The notes below the pieces were generated by a model. The model was not told the DNA's origin. It ran no database searches and saw only the letters and a list, made by a program, of their open reading frames with translations. From Ditylenchus dipsaci (Eukaryota > Nematoda > Chromadorea > Rhabditida > Anguinidae): a DNA stretch of 64,000 bases. The position numbers were made by a program, and so were the translations under genes. The stretch spans positions 620,001-684,000 of the forward strand of contig SADC01001302.1 of assembly GCA_004194705.1 (NCBI GenBank), in the 5' to 3' direction. Shown one piece after another: positions 44,281 to 55,617 of the stretch (its first letter is position 1; the number at the start of each line of letters is the position of its first letter).

Positions 44281-44282
44281 TA

Positions 44283-44468
44283 CAGTCAAACCTCGCAAAA
44301 CCGTCACTCCTGGGGACCACCTTCAGGTGATGGCTTAGCGAGGGTGACGGTCTATTGAGGGTGCCATTTCCTATAAATGTAGTGTAACTGACCAAATCGG
44401 GTAATTATAGTCTGGCGGCTTAGCGGGGTGACGATTTATCGAAGTGACGGCTTATCGAGGTTCGACTG
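44283..44468. mobile_element. Pogo-like miniature element
   Basis: TA|CAGTCAAACCTCGCAAAACCG ... GGCTTATCGAGGTTCGACTG|TA. No ORF. Confidence 0.8.
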
Positions 44469-44489
44469 TACCGTACAATTTCTAATAGT

Positions 44490-44692
44490 AGTCTGCCCCC
44501 GTTCAAAATCATGTTTGTGGCATTGTGTTTTTGACCCACTTATTGAATACTTCCTCCAGGCAAATTACCTCTCATTTTGTAGCCAGTGAGATGAGCTACC
44601 AAATGCGTGGTAACTTGCCTGAGACAAGTTTTGAAAAAGTGGGTCTAAAACACAATGCCACAAACACGATTTTGAATCGTGGGGGCTGCTAT
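44490..44692. repeat. Palindromic element with CAAAATC.TG..TTTGTGGCATTGTG arms, intact copy
   Basis: TTTGTGGCATTGTGTTTTTGACCCAC is mirrored by GTGGGTCTAAAACACAATGCCACAAAC; the centre contains GCCAGTGAGATGAGCTACC. Other copies: 49353-49535, and a copy at about 40510-41740 that is split by two insertions. Confidence 0.78.
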
Positions 44693-44989
44693 TACAGGTT
44701 TTACGGTATTTAGAAATTTCAAAACGTACAAGTAGGTGTTTTTTACAAGGATTACGCACCAATTAGATACTTATAATTTGCTGTCTTTTTGTTTTCTATT
44801 AGCTTTCACACTAAACTATTAATCTAGCTGTTTCTCTACTCTATTGTTGTTCAGAATTGGTTGATTCGTGGCATGCTGTAGCACACTCCTGTTTTATTCT
44901 CATTATTTATGACTACACACACATCTAGTAGCAGTGTATTATTGCAAATAATGATATTGTTGTTGTTAATATTGTTGTTCCTAAATATC

Positions 44990-46220
44990 TTCTAAACCCC
45001 AATTTTGATCGTAGCTTTTTTGGCGGATAATTCCTTCAACTCCTGACACTTAAGTGCCAAAAAATTTGAAATTTTCTATCAAAATCAACGATTTTTCTAG
45101 GATTTTTTTTGGAAATTCATTTTTGAGACTGAAATGCTTATCTTAGCTAATAACAGGCCATGAAAATCCAGCTCCAATTACTTTTTTTACTACACTAGTA
45201 AAAAATTTTTTCTACACTAGACCTCAACATATTTAAATTCTAAAAAAAATTTAGGACATAGCAGTGACTTCACAAAAAAAATTTGGCTCTATATGTGTTC
45301 TCGGAACCATAATGTTAATAATGTTTTACAAAAAAAATAATCTTTTACAGGTTGTACAAATAAAAAATAATGCGAAAAAAAACAACAGGGGGACCAAGGC
45401 AATTTTTTTTTGTATACTTTGGTATTTGAAATAAAAGTTTCAAAACTTAAGCCGTAAAGTGTCATGAGTTGATTTCCCGCCGTTTTAGCTGCAGAAGAAA
45501 TAGACCTAAAAAGCTGCCTTAGTTCCTAAGTTAATAAATTTTTAATGTTTTTTTTAGTAAAATTATAAAAAAGAAGAATTAAATTGAATGAATTTTGAAA
45601 TATTTAAAATTATTTTTAACAGTTAAAAAAAAATTTTTTAATGTTTTTTCAAACTTGAATAGGGAAACCAAAGCAGTGTTTAGGATATAATAAAAATATA
45701 TAGCCGCTATATTTTTGTCTACCTTATTTCTGATGATCGGTGATCACAATTTCAATAAAAACCCTATTTTTGTACTTTTTTAAGTGAGCCCATAAATTTT
45801 TTTATTGTAGTTTTGTTTGCGCTTGACTCGAATTGTTGTTTCAAATTTAACTTATACTTTTATTTTCTTATTGTGTTTTTTTTGGTTATTATTGCTACCT
45901 TGATTGTTGTTATTATGCACAAAAACATATATATTTATTACTGGCAATTAGCGTGTGTTCAAACAAAAGATGAGACAATAAAGTCCGAGAATAAATAAAG
46001 TAAATTAGTAGTAGTAGATAAAAAATTTGTATACAGTAATGCAATAGAAATTTACACAATAGATCATAAATAACACAACCTTAGTCAATTTTCCGCCTTT
46101 CAATCTATTGTTTTTTGACCTTAGTAGCGAATGACTCCCACCAGCGATTTTCACTTTTTTTACTTAAGTAAAAATTACCCAAAATTATGTTGCAGACCCA
46201 GAAAAAAGTGCGTAACACAG
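44990..46220. other. AT-rich stretch without a recognisable gene
   Basis: No supported coding sequence. A copy of the AACAACAGGGGGACCAAGGC word is at 45383-45402. Short ORFs here are low-complexity. Confidence 0.5.
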
Positions 46221-46234
46221 TTATTAGTCACAAG

Positions 46235-46422
46235 TTGTGCTGGCATTTCGAAATTTCCCGCTCCGGATCTGGCTCCCGGCTCCGTCGATACAAAATTTCC
46301 GCTCCGGATCTGGCTCCCAGCTCCGGGAGGCAAAATTTTTCGCTCCGGATCTGGCTCCGGCTCGGAGCCGGAGCCGGAGCGGAGCGAGAGCGGAGCCGGA
46401 GCGGAGCGGATTGCCAGCACTG
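46235..46422. mobile_element. hAT-like element with CTCCGG/CCGGAG words, copy 1
   Basis: TTGTGCTGGCATTTCGAAAT ... ATTGCCAGCACTG with flanks GTCACAAG (46227-46234) and GTCACAAC (46423-46430). Interior is CTCCGGATCTGGCTCC and GGAGCCGGAGCC words. Confidence 0.85.
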
Positions 46423-46750
46423 GTCACAACTTCTGTACGCTGGCCTACCCCTGAGCCTAAGGGCTGATCCGAAACTTGTTGTTTTGAAGGCTAGTTACAG
46501 CAATTTTGAAAAAGTCGGATTTTTCAAGCACCCTCAGAGACAGTCGTTTTGTTTATAAACCCCCTTGACCCCTGTGAGATGATTCGGACAGCAGCTTGAA
46601 TTTTTTTTGGAAAAAATACAAAAAATATGCCTTAGTCCTCCTGTTGTTTTGGAACATTTCCCAAATTTGCCGGATACGGTATATCTGACAGTCGACCATA
46701 CATCTAATATGATACTTATATAAAGCAAAATTACTCGATAAAGTCAACCC

Positions 46751-46916
46751 CAGTGCTGGCAATCCGCTCCGCTCCGGCTCCGGCTCCGAGCCGGAGCCAG
46801 ATCCGGAGCGAAAAATTTTGCCTCCCGGAGCTGGGAGCCAGATCCGGAGCGGAAATTTTGTATCGACGGAGCCGAGAGCCAGATCCGGAGCGGGAAATTT
46901 CGAAATGCCAGCACTG
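46751..46916. mobile_element. hAT-like element with CTCCGG/CCGGAG words, copy 2 (inverted), inside a pogo-like end
   Basis: CAGTGCTGGCAATCCGC ... GAAATGCCAGCACTG with perfect 8-bp flanks GTCAACCC (46743-46750, 46917-46924). The target is the pogo-like terminus GTCAACCCTCGATTTAACG. Confidence 0.9.
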
Positions 46917-47361
46917 GTCAACCCTCGATTTAACGTCACCTAGTATATTTTGGTCGTAATTCAAATTTTTACCCACTTGTTCCATAAATTTTTTCTTTTT
47001 TTTTTTGACTTTTTTCTGTTCAGTTATGATCTTTTTTACTTTTTAAAAGCGCATAAGTGTTTCATTAAAATGTTTTTTTGTCGCGTCAAAATCAACCTAA
47101 ATGCAAAAAAAAAACAAATAGAAGCTTTTTGCGAACGGCCATTTACCCGATGTATTTAAAAAAAAGTAGCAAAAACTGAGCGCTAGAAAAGAGTCACAAA
47201 GAAAAGTAAGGCGCTGGTGTATCGGCTGACTCTGCTACAGTGAAAAAATGCTGGATACATGCATGACTTTGAATAAAAAACGTGCCTTTTTTGCCAAATC
47301 GTTTTCTACGAATGACGGAGAAAAAACAAAGTCAATTAGTAATCACTACTTTTTACTAATA

Positions 47362-47445
47362 CAGTCGACGCTCTATATAACGGACCTCTGTATAATGGAC
47401 GGCAAAGCCCGGTTACCACGTCTCCGTCATAAAGAGCGTCGACTG
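47362..47445. mobile_element. 84-bp pogo-like miniature element
   Basis: TA|CAGTCGACGCTCTATATAACGG ... CATAAAGAGCGTCGACTG|TA. Among the shortest in the window. Confidence 0.82.
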
Positions 47446-47523
47446 TAAGACGATAATGGTTCAAATTATTCATTATATTTGGCTATTTCGTCAGCTCAAA
47501 GCTTTATCACAAGTTAAAATTAA

Positions 47524-47607
47524 TTCAACCCTCGATTTAGCGTCACCCCGATTTAACGTCACCCCAAGGCCGGTCCCCAGCGGTGACGTTAAATCGAGGG
47601 TTGACTG
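47524..47607. mobile_element. Pogo-like miniature element, left end truncated
   Basis: TTCAACCCTCGATTTAGCGTC ... GACGTTAAATCGAGGGTTGACTG|TA. Confidence 0.75.
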
Positions 47608-48291
47608 TATTATTATTTTGTGTGCGGCTGGCTTTCTATTGGAGACTAGCCTTCCGTTAGAATAAATACGGTATGTTTTTCCTTAGAGGCATGGGTGGCA
47701 GCAGCAATAAAAAACTCGGGTTGATTACCCGATCACTCCTGTATTTGGGAAATAGGGGGTGCACCCAATTTTTAATTTCTGGCTTTTGACATTTTCGGGT
47801 TTTTTTTAATTTCTGCTTTCCTAGTTGAAAAATCAGAATAAAAATCACGTTGAAGAAAAAATTCGAAAAAAGTTCATTTTTGAAAATTTTTTAAAATATT
47901 TGATTGACATTTTTGGTTACTCATTTTTTGACAGTTTTCAGCTTTCGGATTCTGACTTTTGCTTCTTCTTTTCTGAAAGAATTTTTTTTTGGAAAAAAAG
48001 AGTTGAGTGCATTCCTGATAGGTACCTCGATTTTAAATGGGAGCTTTTAAATTTGAAATCCGTGTTCAGCACGAAATTTGAGATTACATAGCATATTTTG
48101 TTGGACCATGTGACGAAATTATCAAAAACTCATTTTAGGAAATATCCAATTATTGTTCCAGAGTTTGCAGAAAAATCAACCTTTTAGTGCTTACGAACTT
48201 TGCCGGCGGATTTTATGGAAATCAGCAACATCTGTGACTTCTTTTTCTTTAAATTTCTTAACCACACACCTTCTAATCATTACAAAAAAAA

Positions 48292-48806
48292 CTAAGGATA
48301 CTGAAATATGTTGTTGTTAGTGAGCCGGCCATTGCTCTGAACCGCATTTTCATGGTAATTTTCCGTTCTGGCAGGAGCTCCATTGGAAACCGGGGAGGTA
48401 GATGCAGATATTGGAGGTATAGGTGGAGGCACTTCGTTCCTTTTCTCAACCACTTCCTCGTATTTCTTGCTGCTAGTGCTGGCTTTTTTAGTGGGTGTTA
48501 GGCCAATGTAGTGGTTGAGAGTGTTGTTGACACTGTACCTTTCTAGGGTTGGTGCTGAAAGATTCCTTCTCCCGCACATTCCATTGTTTGGGACTGGTGC
48601 AGGTGATGGTTCTGCTGGGCTTGGTGGAATAAAAGTAGCATCTTCATCTTTGCCACCACTTAACTGGGGAATGTCATCCACACTCAGGTCTATAAGAGGA
48701 GGATCATGCTCTAAGAAGTCTGCAAAATGCCACGGAAATATGGGCACTAGCGGTGGTTGCTCTCCTTTAAGTGCTCTGTCAATGGTCCGATCCCAGTTTA
48801 TCTGGC
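48292..48806 (-). CDS. C-terminal exon of an unrecognised Pro-rich protein
   Basis: Minus strand: acceptor CTAATTCAG ends at 48807, then open for 171 codons: INWDRTIDRALKGEQPPLVP, PWHFADFLEHDPPLIDLSVD, FIPPSPAEPSPAPVPN, HYIGLTPTKKASTSSKKYEE, EVPPPIPPISASTSPVS, ending IFQYP and TAG. Composition is that of a real cytoplasmic tail or adaptor, with PPPIPP (possible SH3 ligand) and Ser/Thr-rich stretches. I do not recognise the family. Upstream exons are probably at 49640-49910. Confidence 0.65.
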
Positions 48807-49082
48807 CTGAATTAGTTGGTTTGTGAATTACTGGTTTAGTAGATCAACGATTAGCTTTAGGTAAAAAGTTTAGAAATTAAAAAGTAATCGGAGACATTAG
48901 TTTCGGTTGAAACTCATTGGAATTTCATCTTTATCAATAATTTTTTCGGCGCTTCAATAGAGACTTCAATAAATTCGACCATTGACTACATGATGCTTCT
49001 TGAAAGATCCTTGACTTCTCTAATTTTGCGTATTGCTTTCTTCTTTTTATACTACTTGTTATTTTTGTTAGCTTTCGATATA

Positions 49083-49329
49083 CAGTCGAGTCTCGATATA
49101 GTGGCACCCCCAAAAGTTCGCTCCCACCTTGGGTCGGACACTTTTTTTAACCCAATTTTCAAAGTCTTTCATCCATTCTGTTTTGACAGTCTGGTCCCAA
49201 ATATCGTAAGGATTCCGATTTTGCCGATTGTTTCTGAAAAAGAAAACAATTTTTGGATTAAAAAATTAAAACCTCTATATAGTGGCACCTGTTTTCAAAA
49301 AGAAGTGCCATTATATCGAGACCCGACTG
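49083..49329. mobile_element. Pogo-like miniature element
   Basis: TA|CAGTCGAGTCTCGATATAGTGG ... CATTATATCGAGACCCGACTG|TA. It lies in the presumed intron between exons of the minus-strand gene. Confidence 0.82.
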
Positions 49330-49352
49330 TAGTCTAAATAGGCCAACCCTCG

Positions 49353-49535
49353 CTTGATTCAAAATTGTGTTTGTGGCATTGTGTTTTGACCCACTTTTTG
49401 CAAACTACTCACAAGCAAGTCACCGCTCAATTTGTGGCCAGTGAGATGAGCTACAAAAAATGGCTACTAACTTGTTTCAGAGTGGTCCGCAAAAAATATG
49501 CCGAAAACACGTTTTTTTGAATTTAGGGGGTCGAC
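49353..49535. repeat. Degraded palindromic element related to 44490-44692
   Basis: TTTGTGGCATTGTGTTTTGACCC, GGCCAGTGAGATGAGCTAC and a partial right arm. Confidence 0.65.
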
Positions 49536-49638
49536 ATATTAGAATATTTACGGTATATTGCATTTTGTCACTTTAAGAAAAAAATTAATACTTCAAAAAT
49601 ACTCCAAAGATCAGCCGATAATTTTCTGAATAACTTAC

Positions 49639-49728
49639 CGACAACATTATCGGACATGCCCACCCTGCGGCAAACTGTCTGAATAAGAGATCCAACTGAG
49701 ACTTGATGTCCCCCTAACCAAACAGTTA
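49639..49728 (-). CDS. Probable upstream exon of the 48.3-kb minus-strand gene
   Basis: Minus strand after acceptor CATTTTTAG: ITVWLGGHQVSVGSLIQTV, CRRVGMSDNVV before donor GG|TAAGT or G|GTAAGT. Open and protein-like. No domain recognised; assigned to the same gene by strand and spacing. Confidence 0.5.
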
Positions 49729-49785
49729 TCTAAAAATGTATGAAAACTGGAATCTGCAAAAGGCTGAACTCCTAAAATTCTAACC

Positions 49786-49912
49786 CCTTTGACATTGCTG
49801 ACATGCCTTCCTGCATAGTGCACCAGCCTGAACACATCTGCCAATTGCTCTACTAAGGCTGTTGTCAACCACAATCCTAAGGTTATATAAATGAGAGTAG
49901 GCAGCAAAAAAT
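49786..49912 (-). CDS. Probable exon further upstream of the same gene
   Basis: Minus strand: LIHLYNLRIVVDNSLSRAIG, RCVQAGALCRKACQQCQR before GG|GTTAGA, followed by a 57-bp interval that ends TTTTTAG. It joins in frame to ITVWLGGHQ. Cys-rich end is notable. Left boundary unknown. Confidence 0.45.
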
Positions 49913-50448
49913 CCATCCTTCTAAAGAAAAAAATTTTCGGCTTGAAAAGCCGAAATCGGCGCGCCGAGCCGACAACCCTATTTCTGAGTCTGTCTTAACA
50001 TACATTAGTCAGCCCCGGCCTACACGCAAGCTTAAAACATTACAAAATCAACGGACCAAAGCAAACAAGGCTTCTACCGGCTGCTTCAAAAGTTTCTTCA
50101 GTTTTTTTTAAGCAGCTGATTAGGTATTAATCTATATAAAATTTCCATTCCAAATGAGTTATTTTGTAGCTCTAGATTTTTTCTTCAAAACACCATATTA
50201 GCTTTTTAATTTGGAGTAACAAATTATTTTAATAATTCCAAAAGAAAAGAGACTTCAAAAAAATTTTGAAGTTTACTTTATTCAAAAAAAAATTACTGCT
50301 TTCTAAGAACTATAAAAACATGTAACTATAAACTCATTCACATTTTTTCAGGAAAAGCAACCAACGCATCCTTATGTCTCAAGTCAATCATGATAAGCTG
50401 GAGAAGAAAAAAGCTCATCAAGCTTTTGGGAGATCATCATGATATTAT

Positions 50449-51210
50449 GGTTCGTTCAGAAACCCGGAGTTGGAGTAAACGGTGTTCACGGTGCAATATA
50501 CTCCAACCCCGACTCATTTATTAACCCAAATTTCTAGGACTAAGACATATACCCAAAATAATTTTTATATGCATATATTGACAAGTTTATATAAGTTTAT
50601 ATGCAAGTTTATATATTTTTTTATATTTGACTGTTTACATACTTTTTTTTTATCAACTCATATTTTCTTGAAAATCAACACTTCCGACAGAATTAAAGGA
50701 GACTACGAGCTTTCTGCGAACTTCGCGAATATACCAAGCGCAGAAATTTCTCCATTAGCACAGTCGGTAGATGATATCTACAAAAGCATTGAAAAAGTAA
50801 ATTGGCCTAAAGATCTCTTTGAATTCAAGAAGGATATCCAGAAAACACTGGATGTTTTTGAAGAATGGTTGGTCGGCCAAGAATAATAAAAAAATTATAT
50901 CAAGTAAAAAAAACAATCATCATTATACTAGCACAATATATTCCTTATTTAAATTGTACTAATAAAAAAATTCACATAGCCTTGACAAAGCACAGTGATA
51001 TTAATTGTAAAATTATCAATTCGAATGAAATCGAATGATAGATGTCGAAAAAATATTGGAAAAAATGTGAAAAAAATACTCCGACTCTAACTCCGACTTC
51101 GTGAACACATTGGAATTGGAGTCGGAGTTGGCGTTGGAGTAAAGTGTGTTCACGATGCCAAATACTCCAACTCCGACTCTAACTCCAGCTCCGGGTTCCT
51201 GAACGAGCCA
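50449..51210. mobile_element. Element with ACTCCGACTCC-word ends, carrying an ORF
   Basis: Left GGTTCGTTCAGAAACCCGGAG and right CTCCGGGTTCCTGAACGAGCC are inverted. About 60 bp at the left and 150 bp at the right are ACTCCGACTCC/GGAGTTGGAGT words. Target duplication is not clear (GATATTAT against ATTACTAA). It splits the LINE ORF1. Confidence 0.75.
50694..50886 (+). CDS. Coding-like segment inside the ACTCCGACTCC element
   Basis: After TCCGACAG, an open frame reads IKGDYELSANFANIPSAEIS, PLAQSVDDIYKSIEKVNWP and DLFEFKKDIQKTLDVFEEWL to a TAA at 50884-50886. Mixed charged composition without low complexity suggests an exon, perhaps captured from a host gene or left from a transposon protein. Not recognised. 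Confidence 0.45.
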
Positions 51211-52340
51211 TTACTAATGAGCTAAAGGTTCAAATTGCTTCGCTCATCAGGTCAAATGAGTCCCTTAACAGATCCAATCAATCTTTGGCATCAACCAATG
51301 CAAGCATTATTCAGGCTAACTCTCGTGTCCAGGCTAAGGCGGACGAGTTATGTGCTAAAATGAATGTGGATGGCTCTGGAAAACTGCCCTCCTCTGAGCA
51401 AACATTACTCGGACTGTTCTTCAAGCCATCAATAAAATGCAACAACACAAAAGCAAATTTCTACGAGCAGTATTGCGAAATTACCTGAAGGCAATAATTA
51501 AGAAGACACCAAGGAAGAGGACAAGAAGTTCATCAATGCTATTGTGGAGGCTTCTGACAAGGACTTCCAAATCAACATGGATGGCATTTCATCGACATGG
51601 GAAGAATCGGCCAGGCCGAGACCGAATTTTGAAAATTCCATTTGAAAGTGAGTGTGACTGCAACTACTTCCTCCGTCACTATGGACAAGTGAGCCATGCA
51701 ACCAGCTGATAAAATTTTTTTGGTTATTTGGACATAAAATGATTTGGACCGAATACGACCGAAAAAAAAGATTTAGACCGGGAATATTCCCGAAATAGAT
51801 TCGGACCGGTCTTATTCCAACCCTATATTAAACACATCGTATTTTATCTAATAAGCTACTCGGGTGGTTTGTATTTTAAACCCTCAAAAAATAGGAAAAT
51901 TTTGAGGTCGATCTAGAGATTTTCGGATGCTTTACTAAAATCTAAAAAGTGTAATCGGTAGAGCTCGGAGGAATTCAGAAAACGCAACCAGCCGAAAAGA
52001 ACCAATGCTCGCCGAGACATGACCAACTGTGAGCTAGAAGTTTTGAGTGCTCTTAGAAAGGAATGTTTTGAGAAAAATGGAGAATCAAATTTGTTTGAAC
52101 TTTTTGTGTCTTAAGCCATTCAAAACGTTCCAAAACTCCACTTTACCGGATGATATTCCTTATATAGTCTTGAAAAATGCTGTATAAGTGTAACCAATGT
52201 CATTATCACACTTTTCTGCGTAATTTGGATCAAGGAAGAATACCTGACATTTGGTAGACCTCAGTAGTTATTCATATTTTTAAGAAAGGAAAAATAAATA
52301 AATTCCAAATAATTATCGCCAGATATCTTTGACCTGTACA

Positions 52341-52934
52341 GGCTGTAGGAAGTTTTGTAACGAGACAATTTCGTAAGAACGAATTTTCGTAACGAACTTT
52401 TTCGTAACCTGCTTTTTAGCCCTATTAATGATATGTAAAGTTGTTTTTTTGCTTTTTGATTCTCCTGTGATGCTTCTCATAGCTTCTGTGATGTTTTGAC
52501 CAAAAATAGTGAAGAAAATAAAGACAGTTAGGGGATGGATCGGGATCGCACCGACGGGACAAAAAGCAGAACCATCGACTTACCCACTTCACCGCTCATA
52601 GTAGAAGTGATATGTATAGTATATACAAGACAAATTCGTGCTTGGGTCTCTATCAATACTTTTGAGTATTTCAGCTAGTCTCCTAATGCATTAAAAATCT
52701 GGAGATCAACTAATTATCAAAATTTTCAGTCATATGAGCCATGCTTAGCAACTTATGCTTAGCAACTAAAACCTTGCTGGAACTTTTGGCGAGAACCTGA
52801 TAAAACTAGAACCATTTTTAGATGTAACAGTTTTGGACATAACAGGAGAGAGCCAAAAATTCGCTGTTACGAAAATGTTTCGTTACGAAAATTCGCTCTT
52901 ACGAAATTGTCTCGTTAAGAAAATTTCTACAGCC
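52341..52934. mobile_element. hAT-like element with TTCGTAACGA words inside LINE reverse transcriptase
   Basis: GGCTGTAGGAAGTTTTGTAAC ... CGTTAAGAAAATTTCTACAGCC with perfect 8-bp flanks CCTGTACA (52333-52340, 52935-52942). The end zones are TTCGTAACGA words. It interrupts the RT between the ISLTCT and LERI motifs. The middle (52545-52610) contains a tRNA-like segment with GGTGCGATCCCGATCC on the minus strand, close to a B box. Confidence 0.88.
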
Positions 52935-53398
52935 CCTGTACATTATGCGGAATACTAGAACGCATAATTGTAAAAACTATTCACAACTTTTTGAGCTCTA
53001 AAAACTTTTGCTCAAAAGAACAACATGGATTTTTAAAGAACCGATCCACTACCACTCAACTTTTGGCAACTTTCGATCATGTTTTCCATGGCCTTGATAG
53101 CAATAAAAATTTAGCAACGAGTTCACACTATAAATTATTAGAACAAATTCACAAAATTGTGATAATTGGTAAAATGTTTGATTTTATAAAAGAATTTTTA
53201 CAGAATAGAACCTTTAGAGTAAAAATAAATGACCAACTTTCTGAACCAAAACCCATACTTTCAGGCGTTTCGCAAGGAAGTGTATTGTGCCCTTTGTTTC
53301 TGATCTAACTAAGTGGAACCGCCTGGGCACCTCTATCTGGGTACTACCATCTGGTTACTACCACCTGGGTAAACCACCTCGGTACCACCAACTTGATA

Positions 53399-53926
53399 CA
53401 GTCAAACCTCGATAACCGACACCCTTTAAACCGGCACCTCGTTAAACCGACACTTTGAGCCAGTACACACAAAGGAAATCACCCTCAATAAACCGACACC
53501 CCCTCAATTTTGGACAAAATATAGATAATTTTCAATCAACATTGGCTTATTATTGGCAGAATTCCTTTTATCGCCTAACCCAAAATCACGTTTTTATGGT
53601 TTCTATAGCTGTATTAGACCGTGAAAACGATAGAAAACCTGTTTTTTCCACCCGGAAGAGCATTCCTGGAAAAAAAAATTTGACCAAATTTGACTTTTTG
53701 CCTTGGGGGACCAAGGTCAGCCAACTTCACACGTGTATAAGTATGTGAGCCCTAATATAAAGTAGATTACCTTGTACCCCAAGGCAAAATGTCAAATTTT
53801 GGTCAAAAATTTTTTTCCCAGGAATGCCCTTCCGGGTGGAAAAAATAGGTTTTCTATCGTTTTAACGGTCTAATACAGCTATAGAAACCATAAAAACGTG
53901 ATTTTGGGTTAGGCGATAAAAGGAAG
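53399..53926. mobile_element. Pogo-like end next to a 365-bp foldback
   Basis: CAGTCAAACCTCGATAACCGACAC at 53399 starts a pogo-like element whose other end I do not see. Inside, TTCCTTTTATCGCCTAACCC (53562) is mirrored by GGGTTAGGCGATAAAAGGAA (ends about 53925), with CCTTGGGGACCAAGG near the centre. Confidence 0.65.
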
Positions 53927-54373
53927 TTAGCCTTATTATTAATAAGATCAAGCTCAAAAACAATTTAAACGTTATTATTGACCTCATAAAAACTTGTTTC
54001 AGTTTAATCGATTCAGAGGTTTTAAAAAATGTCAAACATATACAGGTGTGTCAAAAAAACGCGGATACTTTTGAATTATATTTGCTTTGATTTCAAACAT
54101 GATTTTTCATGAATTATGCTTTAGATTTTTGCTTGATAGATAGCTTGTTAGTGAGTCGTGTTGAATTTATATTCAATTTGGTGTAACCAGATGGACGGTT
54201 GAAGCCGTAGGTCATAAGTCAGATTCAAGTTCGAGCATATGGGAAGCAACCACGTAGTGAGTTAGCGCTGTGCAGTAAGCCAGGTTAATCTCATGCTTAG
54301 TGAGCTAGACCTAGGGTTACGGGTAGAATAAGAGAACTCGGTACCGGCCTCACAATTGACAATTGTCGATAGT

Positions 54374-54587
54374 GTTACTTTCAATGGATAAAGTCCGTGC
54401 GTTTCAAAAAATGCACAATTGTCGATAAAAGTCGATAGTGTATCAAGTTGATGTATCAAGTCATAATTTGTATCAAGTTGATGTAATACCGAATTTGCAA
54501 GGTTAGACAGGCGCGCACATCCATAAATAAAACATAAATAACTCAAAAGTTACTTTCAATGGATAAAGTCCGTGCGTTTCAAAAAAT
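54374..54587. repeat. 39-bp direct repeat flanking an ATCAAGTTGA array
   Basis: GTTACTTTCAATGGATAAAG and the 19 bases after it occur identically at 54374-54412 and 54549-54587. Between them lie ATCAAGTTGATGTATCAAGTC words like those at 1838-1930. Non-coding. Confidence 0.75.
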
Positions 54588-54996
54588 TAGGGCGGGGAGC
54601 AGAAATTTTCTTTCACTAGGTTTGCTTTAACACTTCAATTACTGGTGGGACACTGGATTATTTCGACGCAGAATTTCACGTAGATCATTTTTCAAAAAAT
54701 ATGTGTACGGGTGTTTGGCTGGTCAAGTGGCCTAAAAAGCGGTTTGAAATAAGCGACCATTTCAAGAAAAGTGAATCATCTCCCGAGAGGCAGACACCAT
54801 GCTTTTCCAGACCACATATATGACTGTAACATGTCAAAATGATTGTGAGAACCTGCGCTTTCGAATGAGTGTATGTGAGCTCCGATCTGTCTGCAAAAAG
54901 ATAGACAACCAGCGTCCAACACTCAAAACCACCATTTTCTCACATGCCGAATTTCCACTTAATCTCACTTAGTGTTCATGAAAATTTCAAGTAATA

Positions 54997-55377
54997 GAGC
55001 GCAAAAATTAAGATACAATGTTTAGATCACATGTGAGACGGCGCTTTCCCTTTTTTGAGAGAATCGAAGAAGTATACTGTCAGCCTTTTCATGGATGGAC
55101 GACTCTGGTTGGATTTTTTTCGGGCTAAAATCCACACAATTATTTCAAAATTCAGATAGCATTAGCAAAAAAACTCGGTTAAGTCTTAGCTATCTTTTAG
55201 CATGCAATTTCCAGTAATATTCTTTTGAAAAATACTGATTCCAAACTCAGTAAAAATCAAACCAGAACCGTCCATCCTTGGAAGGCTGCCAGCATTCTTC
55301 TTCCATTCTCTCAAAAAAGGGAAAGCGCCGTCTCACATGTGATCTGAACATTGTATCTTATGCAGTTTTTTGCGCTC
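54997..55377. repeat. Foldback with GAGCGCAAAAA arms
   Basis: GAGCGCAAAAATTAAGATAC is mirrored by GTATCTTATGCAGTTTTTTGCGCTC; arms of about 130 bp contain ATCACATGTGAGACGGCGC. Middle unique. Confidence 0.8.
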
Positions 55378-55617
55378 CATCACTTAGAGTTTTTTTCCGA
55401 GAATGCCGTATAAATTTTAAGAAAATAACTAAACCAAGTGACAGCCACCTAAATTTTCGTCGAAAAACCCCTGGTTTTTGGGGGTTTTTGGCTCAAAGTG
55501 TTTTGGCTTGAATTTTGTTACATTTAATATTGTCTTGCGAGTCTTTGCACTAGTTCTGTTGCATTTCTCGTGCTGATCATTTTTGTATATTGCATGTCCG
55601 TTTAAAAAATTGATGTA

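Larger units (their letters stand above)
50352..53310 (+). mobile_element. Broken non-LTR retrotransposon (LINE) with two insertions
   Basis: ORF1-like: after an acceptor-like TTTTTTCAG, MSQVNHDKLEKKK, an insertion, then ITNELKVQIASLIRSNESLN, a probable coiled coil, to 51710. ORF2 reverse transcriptase: LPDDIPYIVLK, GRIPDIW, VVIHIFKKGK and NNYRQISLTCT (52130-52340), an insertion, then LERIIVKTIHNFLSSKNF, QHGFLKNRSTTTQLL and SGVSQGSVLCPLF. The YADD catalytic region and everything after it are missing. Frame changes abound. Confidence 0.78.

Noticed and set aside
46131..46985. Overlapping ORFs of 67-128 codons at 46.1-47.0 kb
   Set aside because: They translate CTCCGG/GGAGCC words of two mobile elements in several frames on both strands.
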